Shown piece after piece: positions 23,404 through 35,544 of a DNA stretch of 64,000 bases (its first letter is position 1; every line of letters begins with the position of its first letter). Origin of the DNA: Lycorma delicatula. Its lineage: Eukaryota; Arthropoda; Insecta; Hemiptera; Fulgoridae. The translations under genes and the position numbers were made by a program. The notes under the pieces were generated by a model. It was given only the letters and a program-made list of their open reading frames with translations, did not search any database and was not told the origin of the DNA. The stretch is from contig NC_134456.1 of the NCBI RefSeq assembly GCF_047948215.1, positions 200,768,034 to 200,832,033 on the forward strand, written 5' to 3'.

Positions 23404-25659
23404 TTATTTCTATTTATTTTTTGTACAAACCCTCACTTGAGGAAATACATAAACTGTCAATATTATAAAACAAGAGTGGAAATGCATAAAGAACAGCATT
23501 TTAAAACAGCAAAAGTTAAAATTATTAAAAAGTAATATGAACTGATTTAAACAAATACTAAAAACAGAAGGTAGAAATAACTGACCCGAAAATAGCATAG
23601 ATACTAAATTTTACATTCATAAATTTAACAGTATAAAAACATTGATCTTCACCGCAGAATTTAAATGTAATTTTTTTTTAAATATTCATATGAATTTATT
23701 TTTTATTTTTGTATTTTGTATAACTTCTCCAGCAATTTTTTTCTTATGTAGATTATTATTTTTTTTTTTACATATACTAATCGTTACTGCACCGTATACT
23801 TTGCAATATTGCAATCGTTCAAAATTACATGTTTGTGTACGAGTTGTAATATAACATATTGCTTTTCATTGGTTGGATTGATACAAAAAAAAACTTTTAA
23901 AATATCAATTTCTGAACTTTTTTTGCGACATTAACATTTATTTTGGCAGTGAATAAATCTCTGTAAGATCCTTTGGATTTAAAAGGACCGATCCTTTTAC
24001 GTATAGTAAAATTTAGTTATTAATAAAAAGAAGATAATTAAAAAAAATAGAAATAAATAATACATCCAAAGAAATTGTAAACTGTGCAGTAAGAGTCTGG
24101 CAGAAATCATCTCTTCCGCTCAAAAAACAAAAGTTTCTGTAATATAAGTAAAATGTTTTTAACAGAATGATACTGATATCAAAAAAGGTGAGACACTATA
24201 TTTGTATTACCAAAATCTGTTATTGATTTAGAATTTTGTTTAAAAAAAATGTAACAGGCAATAGATATACAATAATAGATAATAAAAATATTTAAGCGTT
24301 CCATATAATAAACAAAAAATAGAAAAATTTGTTACAAAACTCTTACCGGCCCGATTTCATTTATATGTAATACATATCACATTTACAGAAATAATAAAAT
24401 TCCTATGATTATTCGTTGTTTAATAAATGAAACATTTTCTAAGTATTCCATACATTATTTAACGTTGTTTAAACATTGTTTACCTATTATTGTATATCTA
24501 TATATATTTAAAGTGTTTTTTTTTTTTAACAAAATTCTAAACTAATAACAGATTTTGATAACAGAAATGTAATGCCTTATATTTTTTGATAGTATCATTT
24601 TGTTAAAAAAAAGAGTTATTATATTATTAGAATTATATTATATATTATATATTATATTATTAGAATTTTTGTTTTTTGAACGGAAGAAATTTTATTTTAC
24701 AGCGAGACTCTTACCGTACGGTTTACAATTTCATTGTAAATTTTTGGGATATCACTGCGTTTTGTTAGATTTTTTTTTTTTATGAATTACTGTTTGTTAT
24801 CTTATGGATTTATTATTAAAATTTATTGCCTTTCTAGAACAAATAAATATATATATTTGAATTTCTCGGCTAATTTTTTTTGTTGATAGTCATATCATCA
24901 ATTCATATCATATTTTTCCTTTTTTAATAAAACCAGTATAATGACCTTCACAAATCGAAGATCAGTGATGTAATATTACACTTATTACTTTGTAAGTGTA
25001 ACCCTCGATTTTTATTCATGGACACACTCTTTATATTATTATTAAGTGAACTTTTTTTATTTCTCCATCAATTAGTTCAAATAGTTCTAGTTGAAGAATA
25101 AAAATTTTACCAATCGAGTTTATTTCTGTTTTATGTAACAAATCTTTGTTACCACATTTGCAACACTTTCATACTGTTCGTGTTTTTTTTTTGTGTTATT
25201 ATCAGCTACAATCTCTTGTAAATTAACATTTTTATATTTTTTTAATGAAGTGCTGGAAATTAAAAAAATGTTTCATCTTCATTACTTTCATTTACATAAG
25301 AGCAATTACTATTAAAACAAGTTGCAGTATATTTTCTTTAAAATTTTATTATTTCAAGCACATTATCAAGTTTTTTACGCTACCTAGTATTATCAAGCAC
25401 TGCTACCTAGCGGCGAGATTTGTAAACCCACCTTTTTGGGGAAAAAGTAACATACTCGAGTCCCGCGATTCATCAAATGGAAGAAAAAAACGTTGTCTAA
25501 CAAAATTCCATGTATATTTTGAAAGTATTCTTTATGAAATATAATGTTTTCATGCTTTTTTTTTTATGAATTTTCATTTCATTTTTAGGTTAGGTCATGT
25601 TTAGAACAGTAAATATAGTTCGTTGACTTCGCCGTGCCGTTCAGTTCTGCGGACTCTTA
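22087..25659. other. AT-rich DNA without a recognisable gene
   Basis: An (ATT)n run lies at 23372-23402. An AT-rich stretch at 24617-24665 repeats ATTATTAGAATT at its two ends. Open frames of 61-99 codons (23410-23598 minus, 23642-23854, 24600-24785 and 25245-25544 plus) are low-complexity and unrecognised. A slightly GC-richer patch at about 25390-25490 has no identified partner. Confidence 0.5.
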
Positions 25660-25690
25660 CCGGAGAAGTTCTATAGAACTTCGTGATATG
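25660..25690. repeat. Palindrome in a possible repeat end
   Basis: GAAGTTCTATAGAACTTC at 25665-25682 is a perfect 18-bp palindrome. The overlapping AGAACTTCGTGATAT (25675-25689) recurs at 45086-45100 with CGGAG in front of both, suggesting two ends of one repeat family. Confidence 0.5.
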
Positions 25691-25699
25691 TAAATATAT

Positions 25700-27594
25700 A
25701 ACGTTGTAACAATTATAAAAACGTTCATTTCTGATTTCTTAACTGAGAATCTTTATTATTATTAAAAAAAAAGAAATATTTTATAAAATAGAATATAATT
25801 TTTACATTAATAAATAATTCTCTCTATGGCACTTAATGTATTACATTAATAATAATTAAACATTTAATTCTAACATAATAATTTATTATAGCAGAATTTA
25901 CAACACTAACTGTAAACAAACAAAATTATATGCATAGTAATATCATACGTATGGAGAGCGCTCATACTAAAAACAAGACATGGGCTGTTTCAGTTCCAAG
26001 TTGTTACATAATGACAAATTATGACCAAGGTGGGAGTTCAGTATTTATAGCACTCATACTAATGAGTTCCTTCTTCTCGTTATCGAGGATATAGGGTGCA
26101 CATAACAATCTAATAATGTGAAAATTATGCAGGATAGTTACTGGACTAAAAATTTCGATTTCTTTTATGTAAAATAAATAACCTCTACATACAAATGTAT
26201 ATTTTTTTTAGAATTAAATTTCTTGTTAAGTTCATATATATATATATATTTTAACATACTAGAAATTAAAAAAGAATACGCAAACACATATAGTTTACAC
26301 AAACACACTCATATTCATACAGAATTTTAGTATAAAACTCTTTTATTATAAATTCACTTTTGTTTAGGTTAAGTCAATATTGATTTAATGGAAAAAGTCT
26401 TATTATAAGACATGAAGAAATGAATAATAATTTTAAATATTTAAAATATTTTAAAATTCATTTTTTAGATAAAGGTTTAAAAATAAATATTTGTAACGAA
26501 TTTATTAATAGTAATTCTTATAAACACAAGAATATGGTATTATTTTTTATGTTTTATTTATGAAAGTCTGTAACAGAAAAAGGCTACGAAGGTTAATAGT
26601 AGTATATATATTTTAGTTTGTTTTCAATAAAGCAAAACAAAAAGGAACTAGGAAAAGAAACAATAATGATTGTACAATGATTCGAAATAAAAAAGGGCAA
26701 ATAAAAGAATAAACAAGAAAAAACATTTTTGAGATTCTAATAAAAAATAAAAATATAACGCAACACTTTACGAGTAAACCTGGTATAAATATTACTAATT
26801 GAGGCATGCTTCTGCCTAAAAGTTTTTTACTCCATTGTCCTATTTTCCGTCGATAAGAGATCAACCATAACCTAATAACATAAAAAAAACTTATAATTTC
26901 TGTAAAAAAAAACTTTTACGTTTCACATAATCTGTAAAATAAAATGTTTACCGAAAACAAATCAAACGTGTCGTGGAGTTACTTCTCAAGCCTAGCTCCT
27001 ATATCAAATTTCTGCCTCACTAAATTTATTTCTTCTAAGGTTAAAGGAACAATCCTTAATATTTAGTTTAACTTACTTTAAATATTATTTTTCCTCTTTT
27101 AAATTTGTCTTCTGAACGTCTTTGAAATGTACCGAACTGGAATCTTTGTTTGATTAATAAAACTTATTTCAGCACCAAAACTCAGAGTTATGTAGACCAA
27201 TAACTCCCTTTTTTATTAGTCAATAACAGTATCAACAAAAAATGGTAAATAACCACGATTTCATCAGTAAATTTACAATGTGAAGCGTGTGAAATAGATA
27301 GTTGCATATTAATGACTTGCAGGATGAAACACTTCATCCTCCGGGGGATTATATAACCGAATGATCCGTTCCTCTTTGATGCACTACATTTTTCATTCGG
27401 TTTATTTGATCAAGTCAATACGATAATTTTGTAATTATTGTTATGGTTAATTATAAATTCATCTATAATTTTTCAGTTATCTTATCGTTGTAATTACTAC
27501 ATCATTTAATACAGCATGTTCAACTTGAAAGAGGCCCAATCACTTAATTTAGTCTATAAATAATAGTTTACTGGCAAACGCATAATAATTTACA
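25700..27594. other. AT-rich DNA without a recognisable gene
   Basis: The minus-strand frame at 26613-26864 is rich in F, L and I, has no motif and is not called. A TA run sits at 26226-26240. Confidence 0.5.
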
Positions 27595-27785
27595 GAAGTT
27601 GTAGAAAATGATGTCCATCCACTTCTATGCACTTGTCAACACATTTGACACTGTTCATTTGACATTGTTAGCTGTACCCTGTATACTTCCTGAATGGCAT
27701 CGGTAATGTTTGTTTTCAACTCCTACAGGGAATGTGGGTTGCTTCTATAAATACTTCCTTTTAAGTACACCATAGTGCGAATTTT
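27595..27785 (-). pseudogene. DDE transposase C-terminal fragment, probably Tc1/mariner-like
   Basis: On the minus strand the peptide YLKGSIYRSNPHSL is followed, after a stop, by ELKTNITDAIQEV and, with frameshifts, by a cysteine-rich tail with a residual W/GHHF-like ending. This fits the C-terminal region after the third catalytic acid in IS630/Tc1/mariner-like transposases of insects (usual form YLK..VY...P.TI.ELK.NI...I). The catalytic core is absent: the upstream frame to 27998 does not resemble a transposase. The fragment is very short and the assignment rests on motif memory. Confidence 0.45.
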
Positions 27786-27969
27786 CAGTACCCTGGTACT
27801 CTTCCTCAATATGTTTTTACTTGATTTACTTAAACAATTAATGTGAACTGTTTTGTATTGTACAATATTTACTAAAAATCTATAAATAAACCCTGTATCA
27901 TTTATGAATGGTTTGTTTGTTCTCTCCAATTCAAAAAAAAAATCAGTGAAAACTAATTGACCCGTGATA

Positions 27970-28142
27970 TTACAATAACGTTTCACGAATATTAACACAT
28001 TAACTAAATAGTTTCACGAATAACGTTTACAATAAACGTTATTACAAACGTTATTACAACGTTTACAATTACGTTATTATAAACGTTATTACAATAACGT
28101 TTCACGAATATTAATAGATTAACTAAAAGTTAATCTATTAAT
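27970..28142. repeat. AACGTT-rich direct repeats ending in a hairpin
   Basis: A unit containing TTACAATAACGTTTCACGAA and TATTAA.A.ATTAACTAAA occurs at 27970-28008 and again at 28089-28127, about 119 bases apart. Between them lie several AACGTTATTAC variants. The right unit runs into a near-perfect hairpin: arms 28110-28124 and 28128-28142 (15 bp each, perfect complement) with loop AAA. Confidence 0.8.
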
Positions 28143-28900
28143 TAATTATTCCTTTAGTTACTTTTTATTTTATATCTGACAAATCTGCACAAGTTTGTAA
28201 CAATACAGACATATGTTAAGAATAAGCACAATATTAAATTTTGAAATACATTTTGATAATAATACCAACATGATATAGTTGCATCACTAATCGAATAGTC
28301 TACTTTGTTTTATCTTTAATCATAAATATTACACTAATTTTTTCAGATGCACAGAACAGTTATATTTAAAATTGGAAAGTGGTAAGGAAAGCGTATAATA
28401 ATAAAATTTACAGATACACTGATGAAGTACATTTTAATTTATATGAAGCCTAGAAGTTGAACATGTAGGCATGAGGTCGCTATAGGGTCAAAACTGATCG
28501 CTACTGACAGCAGGATATATTTCTGTTATTAATCAACGGAAAAATTATTTGCTCTGATGATCTAGTATTATGTAGTACATTAATAATTTAAAATTAATTT
28601 ACATTTGAAAACTGTAGAGATAATTTAAAATCACAAAATAATAAAAGTATAAGCAGGATCTGATTTAATAATTATTAATATCGTAGCCAATTCCACGATG
28701 TACCAAATTAGTTTTTTTTTATATTTACATTACGCTAATTATTTTCAGTGATCAGTTCACACAAAAAAAAATAAAATGTATTTAGTCAATAAAATGTTGA
28801 AGAGATCGTTGATGTAATCGAATATCAAGTTAATAAATAAAAGAAAATAAATTGACTATGAAAAACACTAAATAACAGTTGAACTTGCTCTACATTTATC
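28143..28900. other. AT-rich DNA without a recognisable gene
   Basis: Nothing identifiable. The 5' boundary of the following R4/Dong-like element may lie in the last part of this stretch. Confidence 0.45.
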
Positions 28901-29029
28901 TAACTACAGACAGATAGCTATTCTACAACTATATTTTTTCCAATACCCACACCTTCAACAACTCGTCACAGAACATAGATTAATTGATCAAAGAAGAGTC
29001 ATCATAAAGAACCACCGTCTTACAACACT

Positions 29030-29720
29030 TTGACATCAAACCATCAAAAACACACAGTAGACATTGGCATAAAGGGAGCTCAACACAATGACAACATAAC
29101 ACAACAACCAGCACACCAATTAATAACACATACACAACAAATCACTCAAAAAAACCAGACCATCCCCCAACAGGAACTAAGCATCCTTCACCAACATCCA
29201 ACATACAACAAAGAACAGATGCCCCCAAAAGGATATCCCAGACATAACTATAACCCACCCACCACAACTCTAAACTATCCCTCATGCAAGCACCCAAAAA
29301 GTAATTGAATTAACACTGACCCAGTGGCTAGGTACCATTCCCACACTATGAAATCCTCACCCTCTAATTTTCAAGCAGAACACACAACAAATAATCAACA
29401 AAATCAACTTATAATACCCCTGTACATAAGAAACTCAAGCACCATGTCAGACCACACAATAAAATATACAAAGACATTCACCAAACTCACACAAAACAAA
29501 CAAAAACTACCAGAAAAATCAAGATACCCTAACAGCAAAAACCAAAGCCCAGGTGGCAAATAAGAATTGAAAATAACATCAGAAGGAACTCATGGTATCT
29601 CACCCAATTCATAAGTGGCATATCTCAAAACACATTATAAAGGCTATGAACAACTTCAAATCCAAGTCACTCCCAACAAACATCTTCACAAATATAAGAC
29701 ACAGTCATAGAAACTATCCG
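29030..29720 (+). pseudogene. R4/Dong-like ORF, N-terminal region
   Basis: Two open stretches (29030-29308 and 29324-29563), then a third from 29592, encode a Gln-, His-, Thr- and Pro-rich polypeptide without globular motifs that I recognise. It sits upstream of the RT and shares the same strand and composition. N-terminal regions of R2-group proteins usually contain DNA-binding zinc fingers. I could not find a clean CCHH finger here, so either the fingers are lost or the region is a degraded linker. Position is the main argument. Confidence 0.5.
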
Positions 29721-29740
29721 TTTACACTGCAAAACTCTGT

Positions 29741-29848
29741 GCAGCCGAGTGGTATAGCGTCAAAGCTCGTCAGGACTAGGAACATGGGAGGGGGTGTGGT
29801 GAACGGAATCATCACTAGGCGGATATTTTTCCCTATGGGGATTGGGAT
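29741..29848 (+). mobile_element. Short SINE-like insertion in the R4/Dong-like ORF
   Basis: A G-rich 108-bp block interrupts the A/C-rich element. It is flanked by GCAAAACTCTGT (29729-29740) and GCAAGACTCCGT (29849-29860), a 12-bp direct repeat with two mismatches, which I read as a target-site duplication. Right after it the host reading frame resumes (RRYNESNKRKEISNLF). The start, GCCGAGTGGTATAGCG, resembles the 5' part (box A) of a tRNA. A good box B is not visible, so a SINE is the best but unproven label. The open frames across it on both strands are not genes. Confidence 0.6.
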
Positions 29849-29854
29849 GCAAGA

Positions 29855-30760
29855 CTCCGTAGGTACAACGAATCCAATAAAAGAAAGGAAATAAGCAATC
29901 TCTTCCGAAGTAGTGAAAAACAGTTCCACCAAAAAAACAATGTTGAATAATCAAAAAACAGCAATAGAACCATCAGACAAACAAGTCCTCACCGATTTCT
30001 GGGAAAATCTCTGGTCAGAATCCAAACTTCACAACCTCTGGATTAAAGCAGAAAATAATCACCAGCACATAAAACAACAAGGAGATATCACACTTACAAC
30101 ACAACAAATCACAGAAGCAATCAAATATGCACACAACTGGAAATGCACCAATGTAGACAACATCCAAAATGTTTGGTACAAACAATTCCCCTCAACACAT
30201 GAAGCACTTCGATAACAAATCAACAAAATTATACTTCAACTTCATGCAATCCCTAAATTATTCACACAAGGCAAAACGTACATCAACCCCAAAAGCTAAT
30301 TACCAAATATTTATCAAACTATCAACTGATCACCTGCCACCCAACCTGATACAAGATCATCACTGAAACAATCTTCAAGAAGATAGAACAACACCTAACA
30401 CAAAACAAAATTCTCAAAGAACAGCAGAAAGGATGCAGGGAACAAATCCAAGGACTCAAAGAACAGCTCATCATGGGACAAAATGAAAAAGAAATCAGAA
30501 ACCTTCACACCTGTTACATAGATTACAAAAAAGCCTTTGTTTCACTACCCCATAGCTGGCTAATCAAAGGTCTAGAGATTTACAAGATCAACCCATACCT
30601 CAAACAGTTTCTTACACAATCATGCAGACATGGCAGACCAAAAAACCACTGGAAAACACAAACAGATAACCTCTACAAATTTCACGGCATTTTTCAAAGA
30701 GACTCACTCAGTGATTCTGTATCTGCCTCAACCTACTCTTAAATGCACTTAACAGTACAG
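29855..30760 (+). pseudogene. R4/Dong-like ORF, reverse transcriptase domain
   Basis: The order of motifs follows R2-group RTs: RRYNESNKRKEISNLFRSSE, then VLTDFWENLWSE (pre-RT), a decayed INPKS/NYQIFI segment, a frameshifted KGCREQIQGLKEQLI-like segment at about 30430-30470, and CYIDYKKAF..LPHSWLIKG at about 30510-30565. The usual sequence there is YIDYKKAFDSVPHSW; the aspartate after AF is valine in this copy. The enzyme would prime reverse transcription on nicked chromosomal DNA. The polymerase YADD box is not visible, lost by deletion or decay between about 30700 and 31000. Frameshifts at about 30210, 30290 and 30365 break the frame. Confidence 0.7.
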
Positions 30761-31062
30761 GCTACAGCTAGCACATTGGACACAAAAAAACAAACCAACA
30801 CAGTATTCACCACCAGCTCTACATTGCCATTAAACTACACACCCTCAGAAACACAACTAAAAGAACTCCCTAAAACCATAGAAACTTTCACCTCAGACAC
30901 CTATATAGAGTTCAGAATAAGTAAATGGGAGGTACTTCACATTAATTGAGGTCAGTGGTAAAATCATTAAATGGAAACTATAAACAATGAAAAACTTGAT
31001 AACATGCACAAAAATGAAACGCATAAATACCTAGGCTTCAATCAGAATATAAAATTGATCAC

Positions 31063-32270
31063 ATGCATAAAATCGAATTCCAAAACTGGATTATTAAACT
31101 TCTAAAAACAAAATTAAATTTCAAAAAGCTCACCAAAGCCATCAACACATTTGCCATATCCATCCTCACATACTACTTTGGCATCATCAAATGGTCACAC
31201 TCAGATATAAAAATATTCACATCATCATCTGTTCCGAACTCACAAAACACAGGATGTCACACCTCAACACAAGCAAAGAAAGACTCAACATAGAGAGAAA
31301 AGAAAGGGGGAGAGGAATCACAGGCATATAGTCGCTACACACAAAACAAATACAGACTCTCACGAATTTCTTTCATACGAAGCAAACCAGCCCACATACA
31401 GCAAAATTAAAGCAAACAAAAACTATGCACCACTTGCCCTACCCCACACACACCACGCAGCAGACATGCACAATTACAACAAAAAAAGATGTACTCTTGG
31501 TCACAAAAAACACTCTATAGAAAACACACACACCATGCACATAAGACTACATCAGCAGAAACCAATCATATATCTGGTTACAGGACGGTGAGCTCTTCCC
31601 CAAAAGTTTCCTACTTGCCATCCAAGACCAAGTCATAGCAACCTGAAATTACAAAAAGTATAAAATCGGGGATATATCCATCACAAATGATACATGAAGG
31701 AGGTGCCATCAAAAAAAGGAAACACTGGAACATATCACAGATGGAACTCTAGCCGGAATCAAATAATCAGCCAAAGAGCCAGACATAATGCAGCAGCTAA
31801 AGTAGTACACCAAGCATTAGTCAAAACTTACAAAGCAACTAACAAACTCATCGAAAACACATCCTACTACAAATACACACCAACATTCACACACGAAATT
31901 ACTAAATAAAAACTATACTGGGATGTCAAGATTAATACGAATAAAATAATCCCTGCCAATAAACCAGATAGCACGTTTCAATCTAATAAAGAAAAAATCA
32001 CCTACCTACCTACCTAATTCACACTGCCATCCCTAACGACACAAACATCCAAACCAAATACACCGAAAAGATATCCAAATACACCGATCTAGCGATAAAA
32101 ATAAAAAGGCTCTACAAACAAGAAAAAGTCATCATTCCCTCATTATGACAATCAAGGACCTCACACCTCACACATTCATACTACATCTCGTACAGTTAGG
32201 ACTCAATACACACATACAAAAAAACTTCTAGAAATAAGCCATACTCAAATCATGCAACACTTTTTTTAAT
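31063..32270 (+). pseudogene. R4/Dong-like ORF, thumb and restriction-like endonuclease
   Basis: AINTFAISILTYYFGIIKWS (near 31138-31195) marks the thumb. ELFPKSFLLAIQDQV (about 31590-31635), KETLEHITDGT and RARHNAAAKVVHQALVKTYK (about 31765-31830) follow, matching the R4/Dong region between RT and endonuclease; the final Cys of the CCHC motif is replaced in LEHITDGT. The endonuclease shows NKPD at about 31960 and, after an extra ACCT-type repeat that shifts the frame, YLIHTAIPNDTNI and KYTDLAIKIKRLYKQEKVII. The second acidic residue of the PD...D centre is expected in LID; here it is histidine. Several stops also occur, so no nuclease can be made. Confidence 0.7.
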
Positions 32271-32339
32271 GCAGAATCATAATAGTACTTGTACTGACTT
32301 GGCATAGTTCATCAGTGCAGATTAAGATCGCAATCACGC

Positions 32340-32392
32340 GAGGGAGAAGAAAAGTAATAATTATTATTATTATTTGTTTGCTATTATTATTA
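32340..32392. repeat. ATT/TAA triplet runs at the R4/Dong-like 3' end
   Basis: Two short (ATT)n runs, at 32358-32372 and about 32383-32390, follow the presumed 3' end. They fit the TAA-array target known for R4/Dong elements. Confidence 0.6.
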
Positions 32393-34982
32393 CACAACAA
32401 TCACACTCACAATATCTTTTGAGTTTATTGACTTTTTAAATGATCCATAAAAGAAAATATAAACTGACTGTTAGTAAAATTAAGACTTCTCCTATGTTAT
32501 TTACAATTTTATATTGTTTTCTTTTTTATATTTATAATTAAAATTACAAAAGTGTTATTTCGAATTTTAAACGTTGTACATTGGATTTTTATTTAGTTCT
32601 CCAAATAAAAACCCAATTAAAACTATTAGTAAATATGATTTGGTTGATTTTTTACCGACCCTGTTATCCATATTTCAGCATATTCGGATCGGTTAATCCC
32701 GAATTAATATATTAGTTGTTTATATGTTTAGTTGTAATATAAAATAGATGTCAAGCTGCGTTATTTTATAGCTTATTTTATCTTTTTCAGAAAAAAGATT
32801 AAGTTACATTTTTATTTTATAAGTCTTATAATTCTATATAATTTACAGTCTAATAATTTTCTATACGTTAGATGTAAGATACGATAAAATTACAAAGTAA
32901 AAAAAATAACTTAGATATTTTCGATCAAATAAAAAAAAGTATCAGGAAAAAGAAAGTAGGTTACGAAACTGTTTGTTAGATCTGTTATCAAAAAATAAGT
33001 TAGAAATTCTTAACTTGAGAGAGTAAATTGCTATTCTTGATACGTGAGCATGTTATGTAAATCTATAAAGTGTAAACTTACAGTTTATAGAATGAAAACG
33101 AAATATGAGAAAGCACAGCAGATAGAGAAGGCGCAACAAAGAGGGAGCGACAAAAGGGAGTAGTGATATTACGTATAATCAGATAGATAGAAGCTAAAGG
33201 TTTGAACGCTTTTGTTTTAGAATGTACGTGAGAGTAAGTTTTATAAAAAATGATAAGATGAGCGCAAAACTGAGCTGTAGTTCTACATGCTTGTATATGT
33301 AATGCTTTGCATACATTCGTGACCAAAAAGCATTACTGACTAAGCAATACCACCACCTGTTTAAACAGCGAATTCTTAAGGAGCATTACAACTATCTTAC
33401 ATATCTGATAATTGTCTCCATGTTAAGTAAAACCCTTAAGGAAATATTTCTTATCATTATTGAACCTTTACAACTTCTCTATATTCTTTTTCGCGCGATA
33501 AAATTATATTTATGTAATCCGAAAAGAATTAAACCAAACCATAAACTCTTTGTTTGTTTATCGGTACATTATATTACCTTTTCGTGGTTTATCAGAGCGC
33601 GAATCATATAAAAAATGATTCATATCTTCAAATTACATTATAATTCGATCTTTATTTCAGACTACAGTCAAACTGTAATAATGTACTGGAAGATATTAAT
33701 TTACAGCTAATTTGTAGAATTTCATCGAAGATTAATTTGTATATTAAAATAAAACCATTCATTTTACCTCCTTACAGTCGATAACAGTACAAATAGAGAT
33801 ACCTTAAGTAAATTATGTACAGTATTAGAAAATCCAACATTGAAAGCTAAGAGTATTATCTATTGGAAGATTATAATTATCCAACAACTATTAGATAAAA
33901 GATATAATTGCGCTTCTCTAATTAATATAACGTTGCTAATTGTATGGATCCTATTTCCATTAGTGAAAATATATTTTCCGAAATAAATAAATAGTTGGTT
34001 GTCTTATTACAAAATTAATTCTTATTAAATAATTAATTCTTGAGAGGATCGAATTAATTCCATACGATACAAAATCGTATCTTGATATTTTATATTTAAG
34101 CGTTATAATAAAAATGTAACCTCGTTGTTAATTACTATTTATTTTCCCCACGTACAATCCATCTATACAGTGATATACCGTGGATCCATAAAAAGTAATT
34201 TTCAACATACGAATGGGTTTTCCGTCCTTTATCAGTCACATTGGCTGAAATTTATTAAATTAAGATTTTTAATTTTTCTTTGTTTTACATTTACGAAAGA
34301 ATTACCTTTATCAAAAAAAACTGGCATGTATATCTTAAAAAAATGGATTCATTTAACACAATACTTGAATCCACAAGAAAGATCGTTATCCTTTGTCATT
34401 TTTAACGTATAAGCGATCTAATTAAAGATTTCCAACGAGGGATTTTTAATCATCAGATATATTTACAGCATTTTTTATAAGTGATGTCCAGAATTCTTTT
34501 TACGGCACAGAGAAAATAATTAAATAATTACAATTGCTTTGATCATTGATTTATATGATATTTTAGAAGTTTAACCGGAAATTTCTGGAATATCTTCTGA
34601 ATATCTAACCGAATCAGATTTAATAAGTAGCCACATTGTGTGTGCAGTGTGTCAACCTACAGACAATTATATCTAGATCGCTACACCAGGATGTGTTTTT
34701 AATTTTAACCCGATAATAGAATGCAAACAGTAAACACTACTGAGAAGCGGATAGTACTAAAATATAATTTCAAACCCGCTTTGTAGTGAACTATTAACTT
34801 CGTCACGGAAAGGCAAGCGCCAACCCATTACGCTGTCAAGTCACGCTTCGATTAGAAATATCTTTAACAAGAATTACGCATGGAATACATTGTTTTCCAC
34901 TAAATTGAAGCGTCTCAGAATTATTATTATGAGTTATTAATCGACAATAAATCACTTAAATGAATTTCGTTACGGAAACTTA
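32393..34982. other. AT-rich DNA without a recognisable gene
   Basis: Open frames of 63-95 codons (33078-33326 minus, 33420-33611 plus, 34125-34412 plus) lack any domain signature. A GC-richer patch at 34640-34860 has no partner in the window. Confidence 0.5.
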
Positions 34983-34998
34983 TTCTTTTGAAAATGAT
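34983..34998. repeat. Target-site duplication, left
   Basis: TTCTTTTGAAAATGAT matches TTGTTTTCAAAATGAT at 39841-39856 at 14 of 16 positions. It abuts the poly(T) at 34999-35006, i.e. the 3' tail of the minus-strand element. Confidence 0.65.
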
Positions 34999-35271
34999 TT
35001 TTTTTTGGGAGGGCGAAAAACGCTTTCAGTTATCATCGCCCGGTATAATAAATTTTTATAAAATAAAAATAAAAAAAACTATTGACAACAAAGAGTCAAA
35101 ATTTTAACAAAAAAACTTACTACTAATATCACAGATAAATATGTTCTTATAATACATTTAAAATTAACATCACAGCTGTAAACATATAATTAAAATATAA
35201 ATATAAATATATAAATATAATTTAACTAAAAATAAATAAAATTATTCGCATTTAGAGGGAAGGGTGTAAAG

Positions 35272-35544
35272 TTGACTCGCCGTAAACAAGTAGCTGTGAC
35301 AAGACTTAGAATCGGTCACACGCGATTGACAAATTCATATTTGTTAAACGGCGAAGAGAGACCAATGTGCGGTGTTTGCAATAAAATACTTACAATTAAG
35401 CATCTAATAGAAGAGTGTACAATATATAAGGACCTCAGAAAGAGGTTCCGTCTAAGAAATGACATTACTGCTGATCTGGATAATGGAAATGAAGAAAAGA
35501 TAGTTGCTTATTTACACGCCAGTGGACTTCTTAGAAGTCTGTAA
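35272..35544 (+). pseudogene. ORF2 C-terminal fragment of the nested element
   Basis: An open stretch of about 90 codons reads VTRLRIGHTRLTNSYLLNG, then CGVCNKILTIKHLIEEC (C-x2-C-x7-H-x4-C), KRFRLRNDI and a natural stop after GLLRSL. It is the counterpart of the C-terminal segments at 36.6 and 11.6 kb but clearly a different subfamily. It has no start codon of its own and begins abruptly at the junction with the host UTR repeat, so it is a 5'-truncated piece, not a gene. Confidence 0.8.

Larger units (their letters stand above)
28901..32392 (+). mobile_element. R4/Dong-like non-LTR retrotransposon, decayed
   Basis: From about 28,900 to 32,270 the plus strand switches to an A/C-rich, G-poor composition unlike the flanks, as expected for one element with biased codon use. 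Fragments of a single ORF can be followed in order: an N-terminal Q/H/P-rich region, an RT domain, a post-RT region with a cysteine-histidine motif, and a restriction-like endonuclease end. The 3' end runs GGGAGAAGAAAAGTAATAAT and then into ATT triplets at 32355-32392. R4/Dong elements are known to insert in TAA arrays, which fits. The 5' end is undefined. Many stops and frameshifts make the copy inactive. Confidence 0.75.
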
